NCBI GenBank assembly: GCA_019309815.1
Contig: JAFDFO010000023.1
Coordinates: 1 to 14,941 of the forward strand
DNA: 14,941 nucleotides
Reading direction: 5' to 3'
From: Deltaproteobacteria bacterium
GTDB taxonomy: Bacteria > Desulfobacterota > Desulfobacteria > Desulfobacterales > C00003060
Part shown: positions 7,618-14,623 of the stretch, piece by piece
How the letters are laid out: every line of letters begins with the position of its first letter
Position numbering within the stretch: the first letter of the stretch is position 1
Notes under the pieces: generated by a model
The model's database searches: none
What the model was told of the DNA's origin: nothing
What the model saw: only the letters and a program-made list of their open reading frames with translations
Position numbers and translations under genes: made by a program

Positions 7618-8472
7618 ATGAAGGAGTTGATTGCCCAGAACCGGGAACTGATTCGGCTGGCCCTTGAGGAAGACATCGGGGCAGGGGACGTCACGACCGA
7701 CGCACTCATCGCCCCCGAACGCACGGCAACGGCCATCATTTCTGCAAAAGAGTCTCTAGTTATAGCCGGGTTGTCCGTAGTCAAAGAGGTCTTCACTACC
7801 CTGGACCCTGCCGCGAGTTTTGATACCACGTTTCAAGATGGTGACCGCGTAGAAAATGAGGATGACATCGTCGCAGTGCGGGGCACATTGCGGGCACTGC
7901 TCACAGGGGAACGGACCGCCCTCAACTTCCTTCAAAGGCTTTCCGGGATTTCAACCAATACCAGAAAATATGTCGAACGCGTTGCAGAAACCGGCGTACG
8001 GCTGACCGATACCCGGAAGACCACACCGGGGTGGCGCAGCCTTGAAAAGTATGCCGTGACAGTGGGTGGCGCCCACAATCATCGTTTTGGGCTCTATGAC
8101 GCGATTCTGATTAAAGACAACCATATCGCCGCGTGTGGGGGAATCAGCGAGGCGGTGGCAAAGGTTCAAAGTGATAAGGATCCTTCCCTGCAAATCGAGG
8201 TCGAAGTCTCAGATTTGGGTCAGGTCAATGACGCTCTTGAAAGCGGGGCGGACATCATTATGCTTGACAACATGAACCTGGCCGATATACATAGAGCAGT
8301 TGCCTTTGTGAAGGGCAGGGCGTTGATCGAGGTCTCGGGAGGAGTTACCTTGGACAGATTGGCCGAGATCGCCGATACCGGGGTGGACATCATCTCCATA
8401 GGTGCCTTGACCCACTCGGCAAGGGCTGTTGACATCAGCATGCGCCTGGCGGGGGTGAACACAATTGTCTGA
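7618..8472 (+). CDS. nadC: Nicotinate-nucleotide pyrophosphorylase (carboxylating), quinolinate phosphoribosyltransferase
   Basis: 284 residues from the ATG at 7618, the usual length. By family knowledge it makes nicotinate mononucleotide, CO2 and pyrophosphate from quinolinate and PRPP in de novo NAD synthesis. The N-terminal LALEEDIGAGDVTTDALI is characteristic. Substrate-binding residues are present in TRKTTPGW (132-139), AHNHRFGLYDA (152-162) and LIKDNH (164-169). IEVEVSDLGQ and IMLDNMNL supply the later acidic residues of the alpha/beta barrel. The usual GGGHNHR reads GGAHNHR here, a minor change. An in-frame GTG at 7612 would add two residues; the Shine-Dalgarno GGTGA at 7607-7611 fits the ATG better. 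nadA and nadB are not in the window. The KAS III-like gene begins 21 bases downstream. Confidence 0.96.
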   Translation: MKELIAQNRELIRLALEEDIGAGDVTTDALIAPERTATAIISAKESLVIAGLSVVKEVFTTLDPAASFDTTFQDGDRVENEDDIVAVRGTLRALLTGERTALNFLQRLSGISTNTRKYVERVAETGVRLTDTRKTTPGWRSLEKYAVTVGGAHNHRFGLYDAILIKDNHIAACGGISEAVAKVQSDKDPSLQIEVEVSDLGQVNDALESGADIIMLDNMNLADIHRAVAFVKGRALIEVSGGVTLDRLAEIADTGVDIISIGALTHSARAVDISMRLAGVNTIV

Positions 8473-8493
8473 CATTTTGCAGGGGGAGATCCG

Positions 8494-9537
8494 ATGAGAT
8501 ACTGCGCCATCGAATATGCGCTTCCAAGCAAGATTGTTACCAACTCCGAGATTATCCAGGAGATCATTTCCAGAAGTGCACGTTGTTTGACACAAAAAGC
8601 ACTGGATTTGCTCGCCTGCAGGCTCGATGAGCTGTTCAAGAAGTCTGTCACTGATGTCCGATATCATCGGGCGAAGAACGAGCGAGCCATTCAGTTTGGG
8701 ATTGAAGCCGGCAGGAAGGCCCTGGAGTCGGCTAACATGTCCCCGAATGACATCGATCTTCTGATCTATGTGGGCGTTGGGAGAGGCTGTATTGAACCGG
8801 CAACCGCCAACGTCTTTCACAAACTCCTCAAGTTAGACAAAGCGACATGCTTTGACATATTGGATGCGTGTGCCAGTTGGCTTCGTGCGATTCATGTGGC
8901 CCATTCGTTCATCAAGACCGGCATGTACAAGAGAGTTATGATTTTGAACTGTGAGTTCAACTTTCGAGAATACGTGAATTTTGAATTCAAATCACTCAAA
9001 GACATTGAATTCAATTTCCCCATATTTACGATCGGCGAGGCGGCCACGGCGACGATTGTGGATGATTCGGAGGGAGACGATGAGTACTATGCCTCCTTCA
9101 GGACGTGGGGAGGTCAGCATAACCTGTGTAAGATTCCGCTGCCGCATTTTAGCGAATACAGCGATGGCGAACTGAGAAAGGAAATCCCACCCCTAACGTT
9201 CTTCTCGTACGGAGAGAAGATCTTCAGATTTGTGTTTTCAAGGCTGTGTAAGCATTACAGGGAAGACGCAGTGCTGAATAGTTTCAAGCACGAAATCGTT
9301 TTCAGCCATGCTGCAAGTGATGCCATGAGTGATAAGGTTGTCAAATCGTGTAACCTGGGAGCAGAGAAGGCTTATAATACGCACAAGCGATTTGGAAACA
9401 CGGTTTCTGCTTCAGTCCCTTTGGCGATGGCTTGCGCGATGAAAGAAGGAAAGCTAAGAAACGATACCAATGCCATCATCGGCTTTGGATCGGCTGGTGT
9501 CTCCACAGCTTGGTGTAAGTTCAAGTTCCTAACTTGA
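8494..9537 (+). CDS. 3-oxoacyl-ACP synthase III-like (KAS III / FabH-fold) enzyme
   Basis: 347 residues with the thiolase fold of KAS III. The Cys-His-Asn triad is visible: C126 in DILDACASWL, H272 in VFSHAASDAM and N302 in RFGNTVSASVP. The 30-residue His-Asn interval equals that of E. coli FabH. A FabH-like C-terminus GFGSAGVSTAW (330-340) closes the glycine-rich loop. Enzymes of this fold condense or transfer acyl groups from CoA or ACP. The sequence departs from housekeeping FabH: the long N-terminal helical stretch 18-50, SHAASDAM in place of the usual HQAN motif, and no fab genes or acyl carrier protein nearby. It may act on a special substrate (secondary lipid, polyketide-like starter or signal), which is an inference. 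Shine-Dalgarno AGGGGGAG precedes the ATG. The middle of the gene is visibly more AT-rich than nadC and proC, a hint of separate origin. Its 3' end overlaps proC by nine bases. Confidence 0.88.
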   Translation: MRYCAIEYALPSKIVTNSEIIQEIISRSARCLTQKALDLLACRLDELFKKSVTDVRYHRAKNERAIQFGIEAGRKALESANMSPNDIDLLIYVGVGRGCIEPATANVFHKLLKLDKATCFDILDACASWLRAIHVAHSFIKTGMYKRVMILNCEFNFREYVNFEFKSLKDIEFNFPIFTIGEAATATIVDDSEGDDEYYASFRTWGGQHNLCKIPLPHFSEYSDGELRKEIPPLTFFSYGEKIFRFVFSRLCKHYREDAVLNSFKHEIVFSHAASDAMSDKVVKSCNLGAEKAYNTHKRFGNTVSASVPLAMACAMKEGKLRNDTNAIIGFGSAGVSTAWCKFKFLT

Positions 9538-10386
9538 TCTGCTAAGCTCTTTGGACCGCCGGGCAGCCGCTCGGACGGCTTCTATCAAATGCTCCTTAAC
9601 CCTGTTGCGTTCCAGCACATTGAGTGCTGCCTCCGTGGTTCCTCCTTTTGAAGTCACCTTTTTCCGAAGAGATGCAACGGGCTCACCAGTCTCCTGTAAG
9701 AGAATGGCTGCTCCTTTGATGGTCTCAATGGTGAGATTCAGGGCGTGCGATGGCCTGAGTCCAAGTTCAGCTCCAGCTTCCACCAGTGACTCTATGAAGT
9801 AGTAGACATAAGCAGGGCCCGAACCGCTCAGCGCCGTGACTGCATCCAGGTCTTCCTCCTCAAAGGTGATCACCTTACCAACAGCCTCCATGATTGTGCG
9901 AGCCTGGTTCAGATCGGTTTCTTTTGCAAAGCGGTTTCCGCTCATGCCGGCCATGCCTGCTAGCACCAGGGCCGGCGTGTTCGGCATCACGCGGACAACT
10001 GGAAGAAGGCCCTTCGAGTTTTCATCCAGCGGGGGGTACAAGTGCCCTTCGATCTGTTCCATGGTGAAGCCTGCGGCAATGGACATGATGAGCTTCACTC
10101 CTTTTATTGTCTGGGGAAAGGAGCTGGCAAAGCCCTGCAGGACCTCGTCCATGTGCTGGGGCTTGACCGCCAGGATGACAATGTCCACTTCATCAAAAGC
10201 CTCAGCATTCTGCGCAGTAATGTTAATGCCGTAAGAATCTTTGAGTTGACGGAGCCGCGCATCCCTAACATCACTGGCCCAGATCTCTTTTGGTTCACAC
10301 AGGCCGGATCTGATAAGACCTTTTATCATTGCTTCGCCCATGTTTCCTGCCCCGATGAAGCCGATCTTCTTACCAAGCTTTTTCAT
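9529..10386 (-). CDS. proC: Pyrroline-5-carboxylate reductase
   Basis: 285 residues, slightly above the usual 265-280. By family knowledge it reduces 1-pyrroline-5-carboxylate to L-proline with NAD(P)H, the last step of proline synthesis, in the cytoplasm. The N-terminal Rossmann motif is GFIGAGNMG (9-17), followed by ILAVKPQ (71-77) and VRVMPNTPAL (131-140). The C-terminal dimerisation and active-site domain shows ALSGSGPAYVYYFIESLVEAG (185-205) and VTSKGGTTEAAL (244-255). Shine-Dalgarno TGAGGAGA stands six bases before the ATG. The gene converges on the KAS III-like gene with a nine-base overlap and is divergent from yggT. In many bacteria proC lies beside yggT and divIVA; here the neighbourhood is kept but proC is inverted. 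Confidence 0.97.
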   Translation of the reverse strand: MKKLGKKIGFIGAGNMGEAMIKGLIRSGLCEPKEIWASDVRDARLRQLKDSYGINITAQNAEAFDEVDIVILAVKPQHMDEVLQGFASSFPQTIKGVKLIMSIAAGFTMEQIEGHLYPPLDENSKGLLPVVRVMPNTPALVLAGMAGMSGNRFAKETDLNQARTIMEAVGKVITFEEEDLDAVTALSGSGPAYVYYFIESLVEAGAELGLRPSHALNLTIETIKGAAILLQETGEPVASLRKKVTSKGGTTEAALNVLERNRVKEHLIEAVRAAARRSKELSRSS

Positions 10387-10688
10387 GTGATTCTCCTCAG
10401 AGTCGATACAACCTCATGTATCACCATACTCGCATGTGCTTCCTTTTTGACCTGAAGCCCATCCTTTTCGCACTTGTTTCTCAACCAAAACCACTTAGCC
10501 CCATGACTGCATCATGTCAATGAGTTTGAATGAAATATCTTGACTTTTAAGTCGAAATCGTCAATATTTTTGGTTTGTAAGAAGCCAGAGCTTAAGATAA
10601 TAAAGGCGGTTACTGACCATAAGACACTGGTGGTTAGGGGAACGTGGCGCCGGCCTAAACCTCATTCTCGTGGACGCTGAAGATAGCT
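10387..10688. other. Divergent promoter region between proC and yggT
   Basis: About 300 bases without a gene. The right half carries the candidate yggT promoter at 10540-10568. Between it and yggT lies a possible leader hairpin, GGTTAGG (10632-10638) with CCTAAACC (10654-10661), one base bulged, whose loop includes GGCGCC. A second -10-like GATAAT occurs near 10595 without a good -35. Nothing definite was found for the proC promoter on the minus strand. Confidence 0.5.
10540..10568 (+). promoter_or_regulatory. Candidate promoter of the yggT-divIVA-pilT unit
   Basis: TTGACT (10540-10545) and AATATT (10563-10568) are separated by 17 bases, matching five of six and four of six sigma-70 consensus positions. 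The spacer contains GACTT-TT-AAGTC, which overlaps the -35 element and could be a small operator. The leader to yggT would be about 115 bases. Confidence 0.4.
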
Positions 10689-10988
10689 ATGTTCATTGTT
10701 GGTAATTTTCTGGACGCCCTTGCCACCGTTCTCGACTATGCCTTGCACTTGTACCTGTGGGTTATCATTGTTCGGGCGGTACTCTCTTGGGTGAGTCCTG
10801 ACCCGTATAACCCCATTGTCCGCTTTATCCACAACATTACTGAACCGGTCCTCTTCCAGGTTCGGAGGTGGCTTCGCTTAGGGTATGGGGGTATCGATTT
10901 TTCTCCTATCTTGGTGATACTTGCTATTTGGTTCTTCCGCATGTTTGCGGTGGGGACCTTAAGAGGCTTGGCATCAAGAATGTACTGA
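10689..10988 (+). CDS. yggT: YggT family integral membrane protein
   Basis: 99 residues, the normal size for a single-repeat YggT protein. Two hydrophobic segments, about 14-36 and 70-90, indicate two membrane helices. They flank the family hallmark RAVLSWVSPDPYNPIVRFI (29-47) and the following TEPVLFQVRRWL. The biochemical role of the family is not settled; it is tied to envelope and cell-division clusters, and cyanobacterial and chloroplast relatives affect nucleoid or thylakoid organisation. The ATG at 10689 gives the canonical N-terminus, but the ribosome binding site is weak. divIVA starts 25 bases downstream, an arrangement shared with many bacteria and good evidence of co-transcription. 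Confidence 0.93.
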   Translation: MFIVGNFLDALATVLDYALHLYLWVIIVRAVLSWVSPDPYNPIVRFIHNITEPVLFQVRRWLRLGYGGIDFSPILVILAIWFFRMFAVGTLRGLASRMY

Positions 10989-11013
10989 CACAATAAGAGA
11001 GGTGATGATATCT

Positions 11014-11514
11014 ATGAAGATTACTCCGTTGGACGTCGAGCAAAAACAGTTTCGTGTTCGGTTTAGGGGCTTTGACGTGAGCGAGGTAGATAGTTTTCTG
11101 GAAGAGATGGCTCACGAACTCAAGACTTTTATGTCCGAGAACGAAGATCAGCAAAAAGAAATCGAAAGGCTGACGCGCGAAGTCGAGGAATTTAGAGAGC
11201 GCGAAGAAGGATTTAAGGAGGCCATGGTTAACTCACAAAAGGCACTCGATGACATGAGGACCAACGCCGAGAAAGAAGCAGAGCTGATCCTTGCTGAAGC
11301 GGAGATGAAGGCCGAGAAGATACTAAGCACAACGCATAACAGGCTCACGCAGCTTCATGAAGACATCTCTGAACTAAAAAGGCAGCGTATGCAACTGGAA
11401 GTTGAGCTTGGGACGATTCTTGAGGCGCATAGAAAGCTGTTGGAGATGAGTGCAGAAGCCGTGGATGCTGAAGAGATGTCCGAAGAAAAACTGAAGTATC
11501 TCAAAAGAAAGTGA
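11014..11514 (+). CDS. divIVA: DivIVA domain-containing protein
   Basis: 166 residues. The N-terminal MKITPLDVEQ...RFRGFDVSEVDSFLEEM is a clear DivIVA lipid-binding module; F17-R18 fall where the membrane-inserting F17-R18 of Bacillus subtilis DivIVA lie. The rest (about 25-160) is charged, heptad-rich coiled coil (EKEAELILAEAEMKAEKIL), as in DivIVA/GpsB-type scaffolds that recognise negatively curved membrane at poles and septa. The start was set at the ATG at 11014 because the Shine-Dalgarno AGAGGTGA lies eight bases upstream and this gives the family N-terminus. An in-frame GTG at 11002 and ATG at 11005 overlap that ribosome site. It sits between yggT and pilT, with only 12 bases to pilT, suggesting joint expression with the twitching motor. 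Recruitment of the pilus machinery is inference. Confidence 0.94.
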   Translation: MKITPLDVEQKQFRVRFRGFDVSEVDSFLEEMAHELKTFMSENEDQQKEIERLTREVEEFREREEGFKEAMVNSQKALDDMRTNAEKEAELILAEAEMKAEKILSTTHNRLTQLHEDISELKRQRMQLEVELGTILEAHRKLLEMSAEAVDAEEMSEEKLKYLKRK

Positions 11515-11526
11515 GGGAGTAACCTC

Positions 11527-12609
11527 ATGGCAAAGATTGATGCGTTTTTCAAGTTGATGCATGAGCAGGGTGCGTCAGACCTTCACCTTGTGGCGGGTCA
11601 ACCGCCTATGCTGCGGATTCACGGCGATATGGAGCGAGTGAAGTACAAGGTTATGGACAACGATGATCTTCGGAAAATGCTTTACGAGATTACTGCCGAG
11701 GAAAAGATCAAGACATTTGAAGAGACAGGAGACGTCGATTTTGGCTATGAGGTTGCAGGGCTTGCACGCTATCGAGCAAACTATTTCATGCAGAGAGCGG
11801 GCCTTGGCGCAGTCTTCCGGGAAATTCCAAATGAAGTCCAGACTTGTGAACAGCTGGGTCTGCCCTCTGTCATATCCAAGCTTGCCTCACTACCAAGAGG
11901 TCTGGTGCTGGTGACCGGTCCCACGGGGAGTGGCAAATCCACAACACTCGCAGCCATTATCGATGAGGCAAATAGGAAACGCAAGGACCATATCATCACC
12001 ATTGAAGACCCTATTGAGTTCGTACACCAGAGCCAGGGGTGCGTGGTTAATCACAGAGAGGTCGGCACGCATACAAAGTCTTTTTCTGCCGCTCTGCGTG
12101 GGGCTCTTCGCGAGGACCCGGACATCATCATGGTGGGTGAGATGCGGGACCTTGAAACCATTTCTCTGGCTATTGAGGCGGCTCAGACAGGACATCTGGT
12201 TTTTGCCACCCTGCATACGACAAGCGCTCACAAGACCGTAGACCGGGTCATTGAGGTTTTTCCTCATGATCAGCAGGAACAGGTGAGATCCACCCTGGCG
12301 GATGGAATCAGGGCAGTGATAACCCAGACTCTTCTGAAGCGGATTGACAGGAAGGGGCGCTGCGTGGCCCTGGAAATCATGATTGCAACGCCTGCCGTCC
12401 GTAACCTGGTGCGGGAGGCAAAAACGTATCAGATTCCTTCAAGTATTCAAACAGGAAAGAAATACGGAATGCAGCTCCTGGATGATGCTCTCATGGATTT
12501 GTACAACAAGGGTTGGATTAGTCCGGATGAAGCCTACCAGAAGGCCAATGAAAAAGCCAGGTTTCGACCCCTGCTGCGAACTGCCCCAGCGGATTTTACC
12601 GAAGTGTAG
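11527..12609 (+). CDS. pilT: Type IV pilus retraction ATPase PilT
   Basis: 360 residues, the usual PilT size plus a short tail. The hexameric cytoplasmic ATPase drives pilus retraction and twitching. The N-terminal domain contains GASDLHLVAGQPPMLRIHG (15-33). The core shows Walker A GPTGSGKST (131-139), Asp box IEDPIEF (159-165), Walker B IIMVGEMRD (200-208) and His box TGHLVFATLHT (221-231). The C-terminal VRNLVRE (291-297) corresponds to the AIRNLIRE motif that distinguishes PilT and is needed for retraction. Shine-Dalgarno GGGAG lies seven bases before the ATG. The gene is 12 bases behind divIVA and 124 bases ahead of a paralogue. No pilB, pilC or pilin gene is in view, so the rest of the pilus system must lie elsewhere. 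Confidence 0.97.
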   Translation: MAKIDAFFKLMHEQGASDLHLVAGQPPMLRIHGDMERVKYKVMDNDDLRKMLYEITAEEKIKTFEETGDVDFGYEVAGLARYRANYFMQRAGLGAVFREIPNEVQTCEQLGLPSVISKLASLPRGLVLVTGPTGSGKSTTLAAIIDEANRKRKDHIITIEDPIEFVHQSQGCVVNHREVGTHTKSFSAALRGALREDPDIIMVGEMRDLETISLAIEAAQTGHLVFATLHTTSAHKTVDRVIEVFPHDQQEQVRSTLADGIRAVITQTLLKRIDRKGRCVALEIMIATPAVRNLVREAKTYQIPSSIQTGKKYGMQLLDDALMDLYNKGWISPDEAYQKANEKARFRPLLRTAPADFTEV

Positions 12610-12653
12610 TGCCCGGTGCCTCCACATGAACTGCAATAGCGAGCGCATTCCCT

Positions 12654-12671
12654 GTCCCGCTATAGCGGGAC
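12654..12671. repeat. Perfect 18-base palindrome between the two pilT-like genes
   Basis: GTCCCGCTATAGCGGGAC is identical to its reverse complement, and as RNA it forms a seven-base-pair stem with a UAUA loop. A more distant pair CTCCA (12620-12624)/TGGAG (12676-12680) encloses it. There is no T-run, so it is not an obvious terminator. It could be a dispersed palindromic repeat or an mRNA stabiliser or processing hairpin that uncouples expression of the two ATPases. Confidence 0.7.
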
Positions 12672-12733
12672 TGCATGGAGCTTCAATTGTCTTTGTGTAA
12701 TATGCTTTTTTCTGTCTCACAGGAGAAAACGCC

Positions 12734-13906
12734 ATGAGAAGACAAGAAATGGATCACATACTGACCAAGATGCTTGATGCCCATAAGAGGGTTTCCGACT
12801 TGAATATTACGGTGGGTAAGCCATTTCAGGTAGAAAGTGACAGCATCTTGAGGTCTGTTGATCTGGAGCCTGCTTTTAGTGAGCTGACCCCCTTTCAAAC
12901 CGAGATCATGGCTTTGAACCTGATTAATAAAGACCGGCGTCTTACGGAAGATCTTCTCAGGAATGGCTCTTGCGACCTGTCATATGAACTGCCCGGCAAG
13001 GCCCGTTTTCGAGTCAACATCTTTTCTCAGAGAGGAAACTACTCAATCGCTTTTCGAAAACTTGAACCCAAGATTCCTACCATAAAAGAACTGGGCCTGC
13101 CGGAGACGTTTCTTGAGGTTGCAGAAGAAAAGAACGGCCTCGTCGTATTCACCGGAGCCACAGGGACTGGTAAGTCGACCTCACTGGCGGGCATTCTAAA
13201 TGCAATCAATGAAAGTAAATCGGTTCACGTGATCACGCTGGAGGACCCGGTAGAATTTCAACATCCTCACAAGATGGCGACATTCAACCAACGCGAACTC
13301 GGGACCGACTTTGATACTTTTGCCCATGGGTTGCGTGCGGCCATGCGGCAGGCTCCGAAAGTCATCCTCGTGGGTGAGATGCGAGACAGGGAGAGCGTGG
13401 AGATCGGATTGACTGCCGCAGAGACGGGCCACCTGGTTTTGACTACCCTCCACACAGTAGATGCAGGGCACACCATCAATCGTATCCTTGGTCTGTTTAG
13501 CGTTGATGAGGACAATCAGATTCGTATCCGCTTAGCGGAGACTATTCGATGGATTGTTTGCCAAAGGCTCCTTCCAAAGGTGGGAGGCGGTCGCGTCGCT
13601 AGCTTTGAGGTCCTGCGGACAAGTCTCAGGGTGAAAGACTCGATTCTTCACGGGGAGTCCGAAGGGAAAACCTTTTATGAGATCATTGAGGCTGGTACGG
13701 CCTTTGGCATGACTACCTTTGACCAGCACATCGTGGGACTATATGAAAAAGGTCTTATCACTCAAGAGACCGCCATGGCCTACTCTTCACGCAAAGGGTC
13801 GGTGGGCCGGGGTATCGACCGTGTGAAGACGATGCGTGGAGAAAAGACGACCGACATTGAACAACTCGAAGTTGATGAGGGATATGGACGGAGGGAGCGC
13901 CATTGA
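12734..13906 (+). CDS. PilT/PilU family type IV pilus ATPase (paralogue of the upstream PilT)
   Basis: 390 residues, about 30 longer than the neighbouring PilT, with a charged C-terminal tail (about 356-390). Core motifs are intact: Walker A GATGTGKST (141-149), Asp box LEDPVEF (169-175), Walker B ILVGEMRD (211-218) and His box TGHLVLTTLHT (231-241). It diverges at both ends. The N-terminal ASDLHL signature of PilT is VSDLNI here (20-25), and the AIRNLIRE region is replaced by RTSLRVKDSI (295-304). This pattern resembles PilU-type accessory retraction ATPases, which support PilT rather than replace it. Calling it PilU proper would need a phylogeny, so no symbol is given. Shine-Dalgarno AGGAGA lies seven bases before the ATG. 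The gene follows pilT after a palindrome-bearing gap and precedes the zinc-ribbon protein by 54 bases. Confidence 0.9.
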   Translation: MRRQEMDHILTKMLDAHKRVSDLNITVGKPFQVESDSILRSVDLEPAFSELTPFQTEIMALNLINKDRRLTEDLLRNGSCDLSYELPGKARFRVNIFSQRGNYSIAFRKLEPKIPTIKELGLPETFLEVAEEKNGLVVFTGATGTGKSTSLAGILNAINESKSVHVITLEDPVEFQHPHKMATFNQRELGTDFDTFAHGLRAAMRQAPKVILVGEMRDRESVEIGLTAAETGHLVLTTLHTVDAGHTINRILGLFSVDEDNQIRIRLAETIRWIVCQRLLPKVGGGRVASFEVLRTSLRVKDSILHGESEGKTFYEIIEAGTAFGMTTFDQHIVGLYEKGLITQETAMAYSSRKGSVGRGIDRVKTMRGEKTTDIEQLEVDEGYGRRERH

Positions 13907-13960
13907 CGCTTCTGGCCGTTGTATCAGACTCACCGCACGCAGCTATTGTGGGGGATGATC

Positions 13961-14623
13961 ATGGAAGTCCAATGTGAAAAGTGTAAGACGAGATTCAAAA
14001 TCGCCGATGACAAACTTCCAGAGGGGAAGGTGGTTACCCTTAAATGCCCGAAATGTGAGAGTAAAATACCGGTGGGTACGGGGGAAGCCACCCAGGCGGA
14101 TGCCGGGGCTTCAGGCCTGCAGTCCATCATTGATGAAATGGCCTCAGATACCTATGACGCAGCTCTGAAACCCTTTGAGTTCCTGGAGGAAGGGGTTGAG
14201 ACCGCCTTGATCTGCGAGCAGGATGAAGCCGTCAGTGATAAGATACGCTCTGCTCTTGAGAGTATGGATTACAACATCACAGAGGCCCCTTCGACTCGTG
14301 ACGCACTGAAGTACATGCGATTCCATACATTCGACTTGGTGGTGCTGGATGAGGCTTTTGACGGGGGCGACCCTGATTCAAACTATGTGTTGAACTATCT
14401 TGGCCAGATCCCCATGAACACGCGTCGCCATGCTTTCATAGTCCTTGTGGGGAGCAATTTTAGAACTGGCGACAACATGATAGCCTTTCACGAGAGTGCA
14501 AACTTGGTCTTGCATCACGACAATTTGGACGATTTTGAAAGAATCCTGAAGCAATCCCTGGCAGATAACCAAGAGTTCTATCGCGTACTGAATGAATCTC
14601 TTAAGAAAGTGGGCAAGGCCTGA
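13961..14623 (+). CDS. Zinc-ribbon protein with a degenerate receiver-like domain
   Basis: 220 residues. The N-terminus MEVQCEKCKTRFKIADDKLP with C5, C8, C29 and C32 is an MJ0042-type zinc ribbon. After a linker (about 40-78), residues about 80-200 look like a two-component receiver. There is an acidic patch near D88-E89 (ALICEQDEA), and DLVVLDEAF (125-133) puts D130 at the phosphoacceptor position. The beta-4 segment HAFIVLVGSNF (157-167) follows. The conserved beta-5 lysine is not seen (NLVLHHDN, 181-188), so phosphotransfer is doubtful. There is no output domain beyond the zinc ribbon. The start was set at the ATG at 13961, behind the Shine-Dalgarno GGGGG at 13950-13954; an ATG at 13955 and TTG at 13919 are in frame but less suitable. 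Its place after two pilus ATPases suggests a role in motility or polar signalling, an inference only. Confidence 0.85.
   Translation: MEVQCEKCKTRFKIADDKLPEGKVVTLKCPKCESKIPVGTGEATQADAGASGLQSIIDEMASDTYDAALKPFEFLEEGVETALICEQDEAVSDKIRSALESMDYNITEAPSTRDALKYMRFHTFDLVVLDEAFDGGDPDSNYVLNYLGQIPMNTRRHAFIVLVGSNFRTGDNMIAFHESANLVLHHDNLDDFERILKQSLADNQEFYRVLNESLKKVGKA

Noticed and set aside
8209..8820. Minus-strand open frame of 203 codons across the nadC / KAS III-like junction
   Set aside because: It covers two well-supported plus-strand genes and resembles no family.
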